From assembly GCA_030068145.1 (NCBI GenBank), contig JAPJBO010000430.1, forward strand, positions 121,933 through 185,932: a stretch of DNA of 64,000 nt. The letters run 5' to 3'. The position numbers and the translations under genes were made by a program. Below the pieces are notes generated by a model. It ran no database searches and was not told the DNA's origin. It saw only the letters and a program-made list of their open reading frames with translations. Positions within the stretch are counted from its first letter, which is position 1. Each line of letters begins with the position of its first letter. The DNA is from Diplonema papillatum (lineage: Eukaryota; Euglenozoa; Diplonemea; Diplonemida; Diplonemidae). Below are positions 12,001 to 21,065 of this stretch, piece by piece.

Positions 12001-14921
12001 GTTTGCGCTGGCGGCCGCCACCGACACCGGACGCCGCCCGTGGGTGTTCGCCGCCTCCGCCGCCGTGCCGTACGCGCTGCCGGCTTCGCCGCCGCTGGCG
12101 CTCGCCCTCGAGCCCCTCCACTTTGTCCGGCGGGCCGTCGCCCTGCAAGCCCGGCTGCAGCTCGTCGACGACGCCGCGGCCGACGCGTCGGAACCGTCCT
12201 CCGCCGCGTTCTCGCCACCGCTCACCGCTTCCACCGCCGCGCAAGCGGAAGGAGACGATGCCAGCCGGGAGCCCGTCCGTTGGATCGAGGGCGTGCCGCT
12301 TGGCGTCGTGGTGTTCGCGGTCGACGAGCAAGGGCGCCGCGTCCGTGGTGCCTCCGACGAAGCCGCCGCCTTCGAGGTCCGCGTCGACGTCGTCGGCGTC
12401 CCGTGCGCAGCGATGGACGCGGCCCCGGTGCGGAACCCGGCCGGTATAGGAGAAGACACACCCCACCCGGGCACCGGCGGCGATTCGAATCACAGGTCCG
12501 CAGCGACACTTCTGCGTGACACCAGCAGTTCGGGCGTGGCGTTCGTTGGCGAAACCAGCGCGACCAGTGGAACCGGCAGTTCAGGCCAGGCCCACGGATT
12601 TGCATTCATTGGCGAACCCCGTGCAACCCATGCAACCAGTGAAACCGGCAGTTCAGGGAGGGCTCACAGATCTGCATTCGTTGGCGAAACCAGCGCAACC
12701 AGCGAAACCGACAGTTCAGGCCAGGCCCACGGATTTGCGTTCAGTGGCGAAACCCGTGCAACCCATGCAACCAGTGAAACCGGCAGTTCAGGGCCGGCTC
12801 ACAGATCTGCATTCGTTGGCGAAACCCCTCAAACCAGTGGAACCGGCACTTTCGGCCAGGCCCACGGATTTGCATTCAGTGGCGAAACCCGTGCAACCCA
12901 CGAAACCAGTGAAACCGGCAGTTCAGGCCAGGCCCACGGATTTGCATTCAGTGGCGAAACCCGTGCAACCTACGAAACCAGTGAAACCGGCAGTTCAGGC
13001 CAGGCCCACAGATCAGCATTCGTTGGCGAACCCCCTGGAACCAGTGGCACCGGCAGGTTCGGCCAGGCCCACGGATTTGCTTTCAGTGGCGAAACCCGTG
13101 CAACCCATGCAACCAGTGAAACCGGCAGTTCAGGGCGGGCTCACAGATCTGCTTTCGTTGGCGAAACCCCTCAAACCAGTGGAACCGGCACTTTCGGCCA
13201 GGCCCACGGATTTGCATTCAGTGGCGAAACCCGTGCAACCCGCGAAACCAGTGAAACCGGCAGTTCAGGCCAGGCCCACAGATCAGCATTCGTTGGCGAA
13301 CCCCCTGGAACCAGTGGCACCGGCAGGTTCGGCCAGGCCCACGGATCTGCGTCCGTCGACTCAACCCGCGAACGGGCCCGACGGGCGCACGCATTCGAAA
13401 GCCGCGCCGCCCCCCGCTCGGCGACGATGGACACCTGCTTTGACAGCCCGCTGGCGGCCTGCGTCCACTCAGAGCTCAACACCGACCGGGCGGCCTACAG
13501 CGCCCTGGCCGAAGCGATCCGAGCGCGAGGAGAGGCGCCGCGCCACCTCCTCGGCAGCCTGCCGCCGGCTTCGCCGCTGCTCTCGTGCCAGCCGCCCGGA
13601 GGGGGGTCGCGCAGGCAAACGCCAGCATACTGCGTCGTCGCGGACGACAGCCCGGCACCGGCACCGCCAGCAAGCAGCCGCCGGGAGTGTCCGCAGCGGC
13701 CGGCCGCCGCGTTCGGGGTCCCAGACCCGGAGCCGGCGGCACCGACGCACTCTGGCGGGGGAAAACCGTACGTCCCGGTTGACAACACGGACGCCGGCGG
13801 AGGGTACCCAAGGGTGCTTCGAGGGTATCACGGGCGGGTCGACGCGCCAGGGATCGTGCTGCTACCAGACGCACCAGGTGGTTGGGGCGGCGCGGGTTGT
13901 GTGCCTGGCGACTTCGAGGGGTGGCGGGTTTCCGATTCGTCGGCGGGGCTTGGGATATCCGAGAGCCTCCGGTCGCAGCTGATGCTGGCGGACGGCGGAC
14001 GGGGAGCAGAGGGGGGTGGGGAACGGCTGCTGCGGGTGACTGTGACGCTGCTGGCAGCGTCGCGGTGGTGGGCGCCTGCTGAGGCGAGAGACGGCGAGTC
14101 GGATCAGGCAGGGGACACCTCGGTAGGCGGTGGCAACCCGGGTCCAAACACGCCTGCCGCGCCGCGCTGCCCGTGGGGCTATTGGTCCGCGTTCGAAGCG
14201 ACGGCAGACCACCCCCCCGGGGAGCCCCGGGGCACCCGTTTGCTGGCCGAGGTTGCGCTCCAGCGCATCGCGGGCGTCGCCCCGCTGGCCGTCGAGAACG
14301 GCGCGGCCGCCGCGGCCGGCGGCAACGGCACGGGTTCGCCGCGCAACGAGAGCGGCGCCCCGCCGTCGCCGGCTTGGCCTGCGGCGGGGGGTGGCGTATT
14401 CCGGTGCGACGCGGCGCGGCTGCGGTGCGAGCGTCTCGAACCGGCCGTGGCGCCGTGGGTGCAGCCCTTCACGGTGCACCTGGGGGTCCTGCAGGAAGAC
14501 TTTTCGGTCGCGACGGGGGACCACACGTCGACGGCGGTGGTGACTGGGGTGTGTGAGGTCCCGGCAACCATCCAAGGCACCCTCCCGAGCCTCCTGGCTT
14601 GGCCTCGGCGGGGCACGTTGGATCCACCGGTGGAAGACAGTCAAACAGACGACGACGACGATGACGACGACGACGACCTCTCCGCCCGACTCGACGTCTT
14701 CGGGTCGCCGCCCGCCGTCCGCAGCGTCGGCGGCCGGCTGCTGCTGGGCGGGCTGCGGGTGACCGGCGCGTGCGAGCGGTTCGTGCTCAACGTGACGGTG
14801 GCCACGGGGGTCCCGGGGAAGCAGCCGTTCCGGTTCCAAATCGCGGTCCGCGCCGCGCACCCGGAGGGCGCGGCGCCGGTCGTCGACCCGCCAGCTCCCG
14901 TCACCGCGGAGTTGTCCATGG
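2..14921 (+). CDS. Giant secreted/surface protein, main exon (5' partial)
   Basis: One frame stays open for about 4973 codons and is already open at the window edge, so the N-terminus is missing. The protein is rich in Cys, Trp, Tyr and N-glycosylation sequons and has no internal membrane segment that I can see, which suggests an extracellular stalk. The first third carries a repeated domain ending in an aromatic-x-(I/V/L)-Cys-(Y/V/F/L) strand, as in YRVCYR, YRLCYK, YKVCV, YTVCF and YKICVY, near nt 630, 1540, 2212, 2652, 3171, 3888 and 4421. The second third carries Cys-(x)-x-Cys-x-V-type strands near 5070, 6115, 6550, 8608, 9203 and 9697. Tandem repeats and an Asp run follow. The frame appears to run on to 15166, but the last 80 codons read a 16-bp DNA repeat; a donor (CATGG/GTGTGTGC) after 14921 ends the exon in phase 1. 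The family is not recognised. Ig/filamin-like beta sandwiches are a guess. Confidence 0.82.
11151..11303 (+). repeat. 39-bp in-frame tandem repeat (4 copies)
   Basis: Four units of 13 codons, consensus GHTLDxSERTQP, lie inside the giant exon. The period is a multiple of three, so the reading frame is kept; substitutions are scattered in all copies. Confidence 0.85.
12534..13351 (+). repeat. Alternating 72/63-bp in-frame repeat array
   Basis: Units of 24 codons (core FSGETRATHETSETGSSG) alternate with related units of 21 codons (core AFVGETPQTSGTGTFG) across about 800 bp of the giant exon. The encoded stretch is Gly/Ser/Thr/Glu-rich with no Cys, so it looks like a flexible, O-glycosylatable spacer. 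Near-identical copies point to recent expansion or homogenisation. Confidence 0.88.
14648..14677 (+). repeat. Run of ten Asp codons
   Basis: Ten consecutive GAC/GAT codons lie in the giant exon, probably a slippage-derived acidic linker. Confidence 0.8.
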
Positions 14922-14946
14922 GTGTGTGCGTTTTCTTTGTACTAAA

Positions 14947-15105
14947 GCGGCTTTGCGGGCTTGCGGCTTTGCGGGCTTGCGGCTTTGCGGGCTTGCGGCT
15001 TTGCGGGCTTGCGGCTTTGCGGGCTTGCGGCTTTGCGGGCTTGCGGCTTTGCGGGCTTGCGGCTTTGCGGGCTTGCGGCTTTGCGGGCTTGCGGCTTTGC
15101 GGGCT
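14947..15105 (+). repeat. 16-bp tandem repeat (about 10 copies)
   Basis: The unit GCGGCTTTGCGGGCTT repeats with almost no variation just inside the predicted intron. A looser copy cluster follows at about 15440-15480. It is read in frame as an artificial Cys/Gly/Leu/Ala tail of the giant frame. Confidence 0.9.
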
Positions 15106-16011
15106 GCTTGCGTATAAGTCGATCTTTGAGTGCGTGAGCCCCTCCGAAGAAGGTCCATCACACTAGTTCCAAGCTACTTAGCCCGGGTCTCTGGGTCGGT
15201 CGCGTCCCCCTCCTTCTCTTGGTCGCCTGGTCTTGCGTCTTGTTGATCCGTCCGGGCTGGGGGCTTCGCGCTTCCCCTTCGTCTTGCATCACCTCGTCTC
15301 CACTCCCTGCCGCACGGGCTTCTACGTTTTGTGCCACCTGCGACGCGGGTCGCTTTACTGCTTTTCTGCGCGACGGCTGCTCTGTACTCGTTGCCTTATC
15401 CGCGATTGCCGCTTCTACCGTACCCTTGTACCGAGCGTGCGGGCTGCTTGCGGCTTTGCGGTTTTGCGGACTTTGCGGCTTAACGCCCCCCTCCACTTAT
15501 TGCTGACAAGTGGAATATCAACAACTTGTAATACCACGTACTCGGTAACATTTTCCAATTTTCCACGTTTCTCTAAACACATTTAACAATCTGCGCCCTC
15601 GTAGCATTTCAACAGTGTTCTCGTGCATGTTAGGTGCTAGTGCGAGGGGTTTCTGCCTAAACATTAAGCTAACATGCTCCCACCTTGTAGTAGAGCCAAC
15701 GGTTGTTTGGACGTTCCTTCTACTTCCGCTGTTGATTGCCTCCGAATCAACTCACGTACACCCAGGCACTTTCGCGACATCAGCTGCCTATTTCGCTTTC
15801 GCAGCCGCCGTCGTTCCAACCGAGTTCAACTCCGCCATGGAGTTGCTCATGACCGCCACCATGCCGGTATGTTTGCCCACATTCTTCGTCAGAACCGTCA
15901 AATGTAAACTCGAAAGAGAACGCTGGCAGCGTGATTGGGAGGAGACTACCCCAACGATCATGTTCTCTCACTAACAGGCTAAATTCCCCCGGAACGTACA
16001 AGTAGCATCCT
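15106..16011. other. Intronic sequence without recognised gene
   Basis: No rRNA, tRNA or mobile-element signature was seen. A 119-codon frame at 15615-15974 (+) has weak coding texture and an antisense frame overlaps it; neither is convincing. The words GAAAGAGAACGCTGGCAGCG near 15910 recur near 19817, so part of this stretch is an interspersed repeat. Confidence 0.4.
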
Positions 16012-17500
16012 TGTTGTTCGCCAGCAATCTTGCGGGTAGTTGCCCTACAAAGTATTGCGCAGGCTAAAAAGACGTTGAAACACGGACCAAGGAGCCTAAC
16101 AAGTGTGCGAAGCTTAGGGTGTCAAACCCACAAGCCGCACTGAAAGGGAGACGTGCCATCCTTGAGGACGCAGCACAGCCCGATCCTGATTTACTGGAAA
16201 GGGATTTGAGGTTAAGTACACTTGTTGGGATCCGAAAGATGGTGAACTATGCCTGGATAGGACGAAGCCGGGGGAAACCCTGGCGTCTTGGTGGTTGGTC
16301 AGAGTTCCTATCCTGCAAAAAATGAAAACAGGGGAGATACGACAGTGCGCACAAACAAAACGAAGCGCCCGTCTTATTAGGTTGTGGAATGAGCACCTGC
16401 TTCGTCCGAAATACTTGTGGTGGCCGTTTTTCTGTCACCACCGGCTTCATGAAGCGAGACCATGCTTTCTCACCGAGAATCGGTACTGAAGATCGTGCAT
16501 CGAGCAACGTCGCTGTGCCTAACGATCCTGTTCACTCAATAACAGGCTAACTTCCCCCGGCACGTACCCGTAGCATCCTTATTGTTCGCCAGCAATCTTG
16601 CGGGTCGTTGCCCTACAAAGTATTGTGCAGGCTAAAAAGACGCAGACAGCGTGTCTTCGTGGCTGGTCAGAATTCCGATCCTGTGAATGAAAACAGGGGA
16701 GATACAACGGTGCGCACAAACAAAACGAAGCACCCAGCTTTTTAGGTTGTGGAATGAGCACCTGCTTCGTCCGAAATACTTGTGGTGGCCGTTTTTCTGT
16801 CACCACCGGCTTCATGAAGCGAGACCATGCTTTCTCACCGAGAATCGGTACTGAAGAAGCAACGTCGCTGTGCCTAACGATCCTGTTCACTCAATAACAG
16901 GCTAACTTCCCCCGGCACGTACCCGTAGCATCCTTATTGTTCGCCAGCAATCTTGCGGGTCGTTGCCCTACAAAGTATTGTGCAGGCTAAAAAGACGCAG
17001 GCAGCGTGTCTTCGTGGCTGGTCAGAATTCCGATCCTGTGAATGAAAACAGGGGAGATACAACGGTGCGCACAAACAAAACGAAGCACCCGGCTTTTTAG
17101 GTTGTGGAATGAGCACCTGCTTCGTCCGAAATACTTGTGGTGGCCGTTTTTCTGTCACCACCGGCTTCATGAAGCGAGACCATGCTTTCTCACCGAGAAT
17201 CGGTACTGAAGATCGTGCATCGAGCAACGTCGCTGTGCCTAACGATCCTGTTCACTCAATAACAGGCTAACTTCCCCCGGCACGTACCCGTAGCATCCTT
17301 ATTGTTCGCCAGCAATCTTGCGGGTCGTTGCCCTACAAAGTATTGTGCAGGCTAAAAAGACGCAGGCAGCGTGTCTTCGTGGCTGGTCAGAATTCCGATC
17401 CTGTGAATGAAAACAGGGGAGATACAACGGTGCGCACAAACAAAACGAAGCACCCGGCTTTTTAGGTTGTGGAATGAGCACCTGCTTCGTCCGAAATACT
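16012..17500 (+). repeat. 355-365-bp tandem repeat, four units
   Basis: Units begin near 16012, 16581, 16936 and 17301 with the words TTGTTCGCCAGCAATCTTGC. Units 2-4 are nearly identical and differ by a 10-bp insertion (GATCGTGCAT). Unit 1 is about 213 bp longer because it carries an rRNA fragment. A diverged relative lies at about 56190-56350. Confidence 0.9.
16074..16285 (+). rRNA. LSU (28S) rRNA fragment inserted in a repeat unit
   Basis: The stretch opens with the conserved LSU words GAAACACGGACCAAGGAG and continues colinearly through a diverged segment to ATCCGAAAGATGGTGAACTA and GAAGCCGGGGGAAACCCTGG, as in eukaryotic 28S RNA downstream of the D3 region. Compared with the copy at 54440 it carries changes at otherwise invariant positions (AGCCTAACA for AGTCTAACA), so it is probably a pseudogene piece. 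It lies in sense within the giant gene's intron. Confidence 0.85.
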
Positions 17501-17810
17501 CGTGGAGGCTGCCAGTTGTCGCAAAGCGGGAAGTGTCAGCTTCTCAGTTCGACGGTTGGCAGGCGCCGTTGCCACCAGCCCCGTTTTCTTGAACTGGACC
17601 CATCGAGTAGTCGGGTGGTCTCCGGGGGTTCGGAATACCTCAGGGAACCGATGCGACCTCACGGACAGGATCGGTGCAAGGAAGGTGCAGCCCTTCTGGT
17701 ACTTTGAACCAACGCACAGATCGTCACCAGCATCTCTCTAGAGCAGCTGTGTCCGTGGTCTTGGGATCAGGGTGCGAACCTTTCAGGTACCGCATTTTTT
17801 TTCTTTTAGC
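17501..17810. other. Intronic sequence, no feature recognised
   Basis: The 355-bp array ends here and single-copy-looking sequence follows. No gene, RNA or repeat signature was seen. Confidence 0.4.
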
Positions 17811-17936
17811 TGCATGCAATGTGTGAAGAAACTGAACCGCCCAAGTAGGACCTTCTGATCATGATCATTTGCAAATTGGCCACCTGGAACCACGTCCAGG
17901 ATTCGGGCTCAGGGTAGTGCGGTCAACGAAAACGTC
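17811..17936 (-). repeat. Interspersed family A, inverted partial copy
   Basis: This is the reverse complement of about 52618-52745, sharing CCTGGACGTGGTT-like and GATCATGATCA words and the GCGGTCAACGAAAAC edge. It corresponds to the 5' part of family A, whose fuller copies end in poly(A). Confidence 0.75.
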
Positions 17937-18433
17937 TGCCTTTCCTCTGGAGACGGGGCTTCGTGGGTGCTAGGTGTGTGTACTCTGTGTACACACACCG
18001 CAGGTAGCAACCTCAGAGGCCTACATGGACTGCTGTGTCACCATGAAGCAGTGTGTCGTAGCTGTACTCAGAGCCAGAGCTGCTGACGAATGCCGTGGTT
18101 GGCGTACGTTTCTAAATCTCATAGCACCACAGAGCTCTCCATGGATGGTAGCACCGCGTGCACACTAGTAACACACAGTCATGCTCATTCACACGTGATT
18201 CATGTGCTCAACAGATCTCATCCGTAACGTTATTGAACTTTGATCTGCAGCAACAATCTGTGGCGTTCGATTGCACTCACGACGTCAGCAGTTACGTGTA
18301 TGCGTAGAGCACCCATGTCATACCTCGGCGTACTTGGCTGGTGCATGCACCCTATAGTAGCAACCCATGCCAGTATGACAGTACACTATGTACTAGCATT
18401 GAGTTCTTTTGAGTACATGAACCACATGGATTA
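17937..18433. other. Intronic sequence, no gene recognised
   Basis: It contains a short repeat, ACATGAACCACATGGATTAG near 18415, that recurs near 24090 and, inverted, near 45220. Nothing else was recognised. Confidence 0.4.
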
Positions 18434-18545
18434 GCATGCGCTGTGTTAGTACTGCGGAGAAACCGACCTGAACGTTAAAACCGAGCAGGCATGCTCGGTT
18501 TTAACGTTCAGGTCGGTTTCTCCGCAGTACTAACACAGCGCATGC
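18434..18545. repeat. Perfect inverted repeat, 54-bp arms, 4-nt loop
   Basis: The arms at 18434-18487 and 18492-18545 are exact reverse complements without a single mismatch, separated by GGCA. The stem outer end is GCATGCGCTG. Read as RNA in the giant gene's intron it would be a 54-bp hairpin. Perfect identity implies very recent origin or active maintenance. No flanking target duplication was recognised. Confidence 0.97.
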
Positions 18546-18671
18546 CAATCTGTGAGGTTCGTGCACTCATGACGATATCATGGTGTGATCCTCGGTAGAA
18601 AACTTAACTTCCCAAGGAATTGGAGCTGGCGTCTTCTGGCCTCCCGCACTGGCTTGGCCACCTGGGGCTTG

Positions 18672-18868
18672 TGCTGACCCAAAAAAAGAATCGGGAAGGT
18701 GTGACTGGCATTCTTTGATCCTGTTGGTTCGGGCTTTGTTCAGGAGTGCTACCATTTTACCGGGATATCACTAGTCGTCGAAGCCAGCCCCACCCCGAAT
18801 TCTTCTGGTGTCGATGTCGAGGTGGTCGTGCTCGTCTAGCCATGCGTCTTGCTCCAATTCCGTCAGTA
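18672..18868 (-). repeat. Family D, inverted copy with ORF 3' end
   Basis: This is the reverse complement of 46664-46850. On the minus strand it encodes the end of a frame, TELEQDAWLDEHDHLDIDT and then RRIRGGAGFDD, followed by a stop. It looks like the 3' end of a protein-coding repeat, perhaps a mobile element; the family is not recognised. Confidence 0.7.
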
Positions 18869-18995
18869 AACTGCAATACTTCCCGAGTACGCCCGTTGTA
18901 CACCCACGTAAGGCCACCCGGATCACACCATCTCGCTGGGTAATGTTGGTAGTTATAGGGACGCGTTGGGCACCCGTCAAACCAACCGACAGCAG

Positions 18996-19477
18996 GCTGC
19001 ACCGACTACACGGAGTCGCAGCGCGCGGCAGCGCCGCAGCAGGACCTCGTAGGCGGCGTGTCGGCAGTGGCGTTCTTCGCGGTGCAAGCGGCCTTCCCCG
19101 TGTCGGAGGACACTCTGCGGGCCCAGGTCCAGCAGGTCGTGGCGGCCGACTTGGGCTCGGGCGCGTCGTCGCTGCTGCGCAGGCACCCGTCTTTCGCCCT
19201 GGCCGCTGCCTCCCGGCCGCTGGGGACCGATTCCCCGGCTCAAACCGAGGCGCCGCCGCCGGCTGCCAGCACCGCCGTCCCCTCTCAAACCGGGGCCCCC
19301 GTGCCCCTTCCGACGCAGTCTCCTCCTTCTGCTGGCCCTTCTTCCGCACCTCCGCAGTTCCAAGCACCGGACGCTGTGCTTGAAACCGCTCCGATCGAAG
19401 CAGCCAGCCGACGCTCCGGCAGCACCTGCATTCTCCTGCTGCCTGTTTTCGCTCTGTTCTGGGGTGGCTGCGGCTAG
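18996..19477 (+). CDS. Terminal exon of giant surface protein (GPI-type C-terminus)
   Basis: The frame starts after a CAG acceptor and continues phase 1 from 14921. It reads GCTDYTESQRAAAPQQ and a moderately hydrophobic helical-looking segment, then a Pro/Ala/Ser/Thr-rich stalk. It ends in a short basic patch (SRRSG) followed by a hydrophobic tail (CILLLPVFALFWGG) and a stop. A terminal hydrophobic tail with no charged residues after it is the usual form of a GPI-anchor signal; a tail-anchor is the alternative. GC-rich third positions match the main exon. With the main exon the partial protein would be 5133 residues. A separate small gene with an upstream exon elsewhere cannot be excluded. 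Confidence 0.65.
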
Positions 19478-19570
19478 CGAAAGCGCGGGGCGAAAGCGGA
19501 GTTTCCTCCCCATCGTGGCCGCATCCAGGACAGGAGGGGTCTTCCTCTAGTGCATGCAGCTACGGGTGCT

Positions 19571-19703
19571 GCTGTGTGGTGGTGTGTGATCTCAGTAATG
19601 GGTAACCCCTGAGCGGAGTCTAGCCCAGGCTGTGTGGTGGTGTGTGATCTCAGTAATGGGTAACCCCTGAGCGGAGTCTAGCCCAGGCTGTGTGGTGGTG
19701 TGT
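19571..19703 (+). repeat. 58-bp tandem repeat (2.3 copies)
   Basis: Units start at 19571, 19629 and 19687. Each contains ATGGGTAACCCCTGAGCGGA; a close relative of that word lies between TG arrays at 47835-47870 in the TIM50 intron. Confidence 0.9.
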
Positions 19704-19724
19704 GCATAACACAGTTAAGTACAA

Positions 19725-19786
19725 CTTTTTCTAGCGTTATTTGTGGATTCGAAGGTCGGTATTTTAAAGTCTCCGGTTGACTGTAG
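19725..19786 (-). repeat. Family B, inverted copy
   Basis: This is the diverged reverse complement of the family B core GTCAACCGGAGACCCTAAAA found at 46202-46313 and 58473-58583. Confidence 0.65.
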
Positions 19787-19884
19787 TGTTCGTAGCAACA
19801 ATGCATTGTAAGCACGAAAGAGAACGCTGGCAGCGCGTTTGGGAGAAGATTAGCCTAACGAGCATATTCACTGCTGCGTACACC

Positions 19885-20150
19885 GTGAAGATGCGTTCAA
19901 ATCGCAATCGTGCTTCAACACAAGATGCTCATGTTTGAGACGTCTGGACCAATTTACAGGTCAACGACGCCGAGGAATGGCAAGCGTTGAAGATGCGTTC
20001 AAATCGCAATCGTGCTTCAACACAAGATGCTCATGTTTGAGACGTCGAGACCAACTGACAGGTCAATGGAGCCGAGCGTTGTAGATGCGTTCGAATCAAA
20101 GTCGTGGCTCCATGACTTGAGGTTTATGTTCAAGACGTCTGGACCTAAGA
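19885..20150 (+). repeat. About 100-bp tandem repeat, three diverging units
   Basis: The words GAAGATGCGTTCAAATCGCA and ATGTTTGAGACGTC recur near 19887 and 19987, with a weaker third unit near 20080. Confidence 0.8.
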
Positions 20151-21065
20151 ACAGGTCCCTGAAGCCGATGAGGCAACACGTGGGCAGTGGGTTCAAGAAT
20201 CTCGAGCACTACTCGGGGCAGGGGGGTGAGAAATCACCCCACACCATCTCTTTCCAAAAGGCCAACCACCTATCTCTAGCCTTTCACACACACGGTGAGG
20301 TCCAGCTTCAGAAGCTGGAGGTAAACAGGGTGTGTCCGAGTCACACCCGAAAAGCGGGTGTGCCGCAACCATAACGCGTGTAAATCCACACCCGAAAAGC
20401 GGGTGTGGCACCCGCTTTTTAACTCCAGCTTTAAGTCCAGCTTCTGAGGCTGGCCTTCGCGCGCGCACCTCAGAATAACCCCAGAAACCCGAAGCCCCTG
20501 CAGGCAGAGCGAACTGGGCCCACCGCAGCTCCGTTTCCACGGAGCTGTGTACCCACGCCCTCTCTAACACGACGGTGCTGCTACTTGCCCGCCTTTTCCA
20601 AGCGCGAAACACATCGGTGCGAGCGGAAAATCAAGTTACGGCAGCGACACGACATTCGTGAGGCAGATGGACAGTAAGAAGCATGGTGCACGCAACCTCA
20701 TTATCCTGCAGCAAGAAGCATAGTGCAGACAAACATGTTACGAAGCATAGTGCAGACAATCATGGTACCTAGCAACACGGAGCATGATGCAAACAGTCTT
20801 GTCATCCAGCTATACGACTACTTCCAAAACGAATCATAACGCAAACAGCCTTGTTATCCAAAAATACGAAGCATCACGCACAACTTAGGAGCATGAAGGA
20901 AGCCATCTTGTTTTCCATTGACAAAAAATTACCAAGCCAACTTTCTTGGTATCCAGCAAAGCCAATCTTGCTATTTAGTGGCAAAAAAGCATCATGCAAA
21001 CAGTCCAGCAACCAACAATACAATGCACACAACCTAGGGAGGCTTAGCTGCGCAAGAAATTGAAC
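20151..21065. other. Upstream region of the 21066 gene
   Basis: It holds short inverted motifs around CACCCGAAAAGCGGGTGTG (20340-20415) and a degenerate array of AGCATAGTGCAGACAA-type words (about 20670-20900). No promoter element was recognised. AG dinucleotides near 21040-21056 could serve as spliced-leader acceptors if this organism trans-splices. Confidence 0.4.

Larger units (their letters stand above)
14922..18995 (+). other. Predicted phase-1 intron of the giant surface gene
   Basis: The donor is GTGTGTGCG at 14922. The preferred acceptor is the CAG ending at 18995; a CAG ending at 18992 is also possible. Both give the same downstream frame. Everything between is repeat-like, low in coding character and contains stops in all frames. 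The joined reading is MG/CTDYTESQ. The join rests on phase and coding texture only; an undetected small exon inside is possible. Confidence 0.6.

Noticed and set aside
14922-15166. Last ~80 codons of the giant frame (CGLAALRACGFAG repeats)
   Set aside because: They are produced by a 16-bp DNA repeat after a good splice donor; better read as intron.
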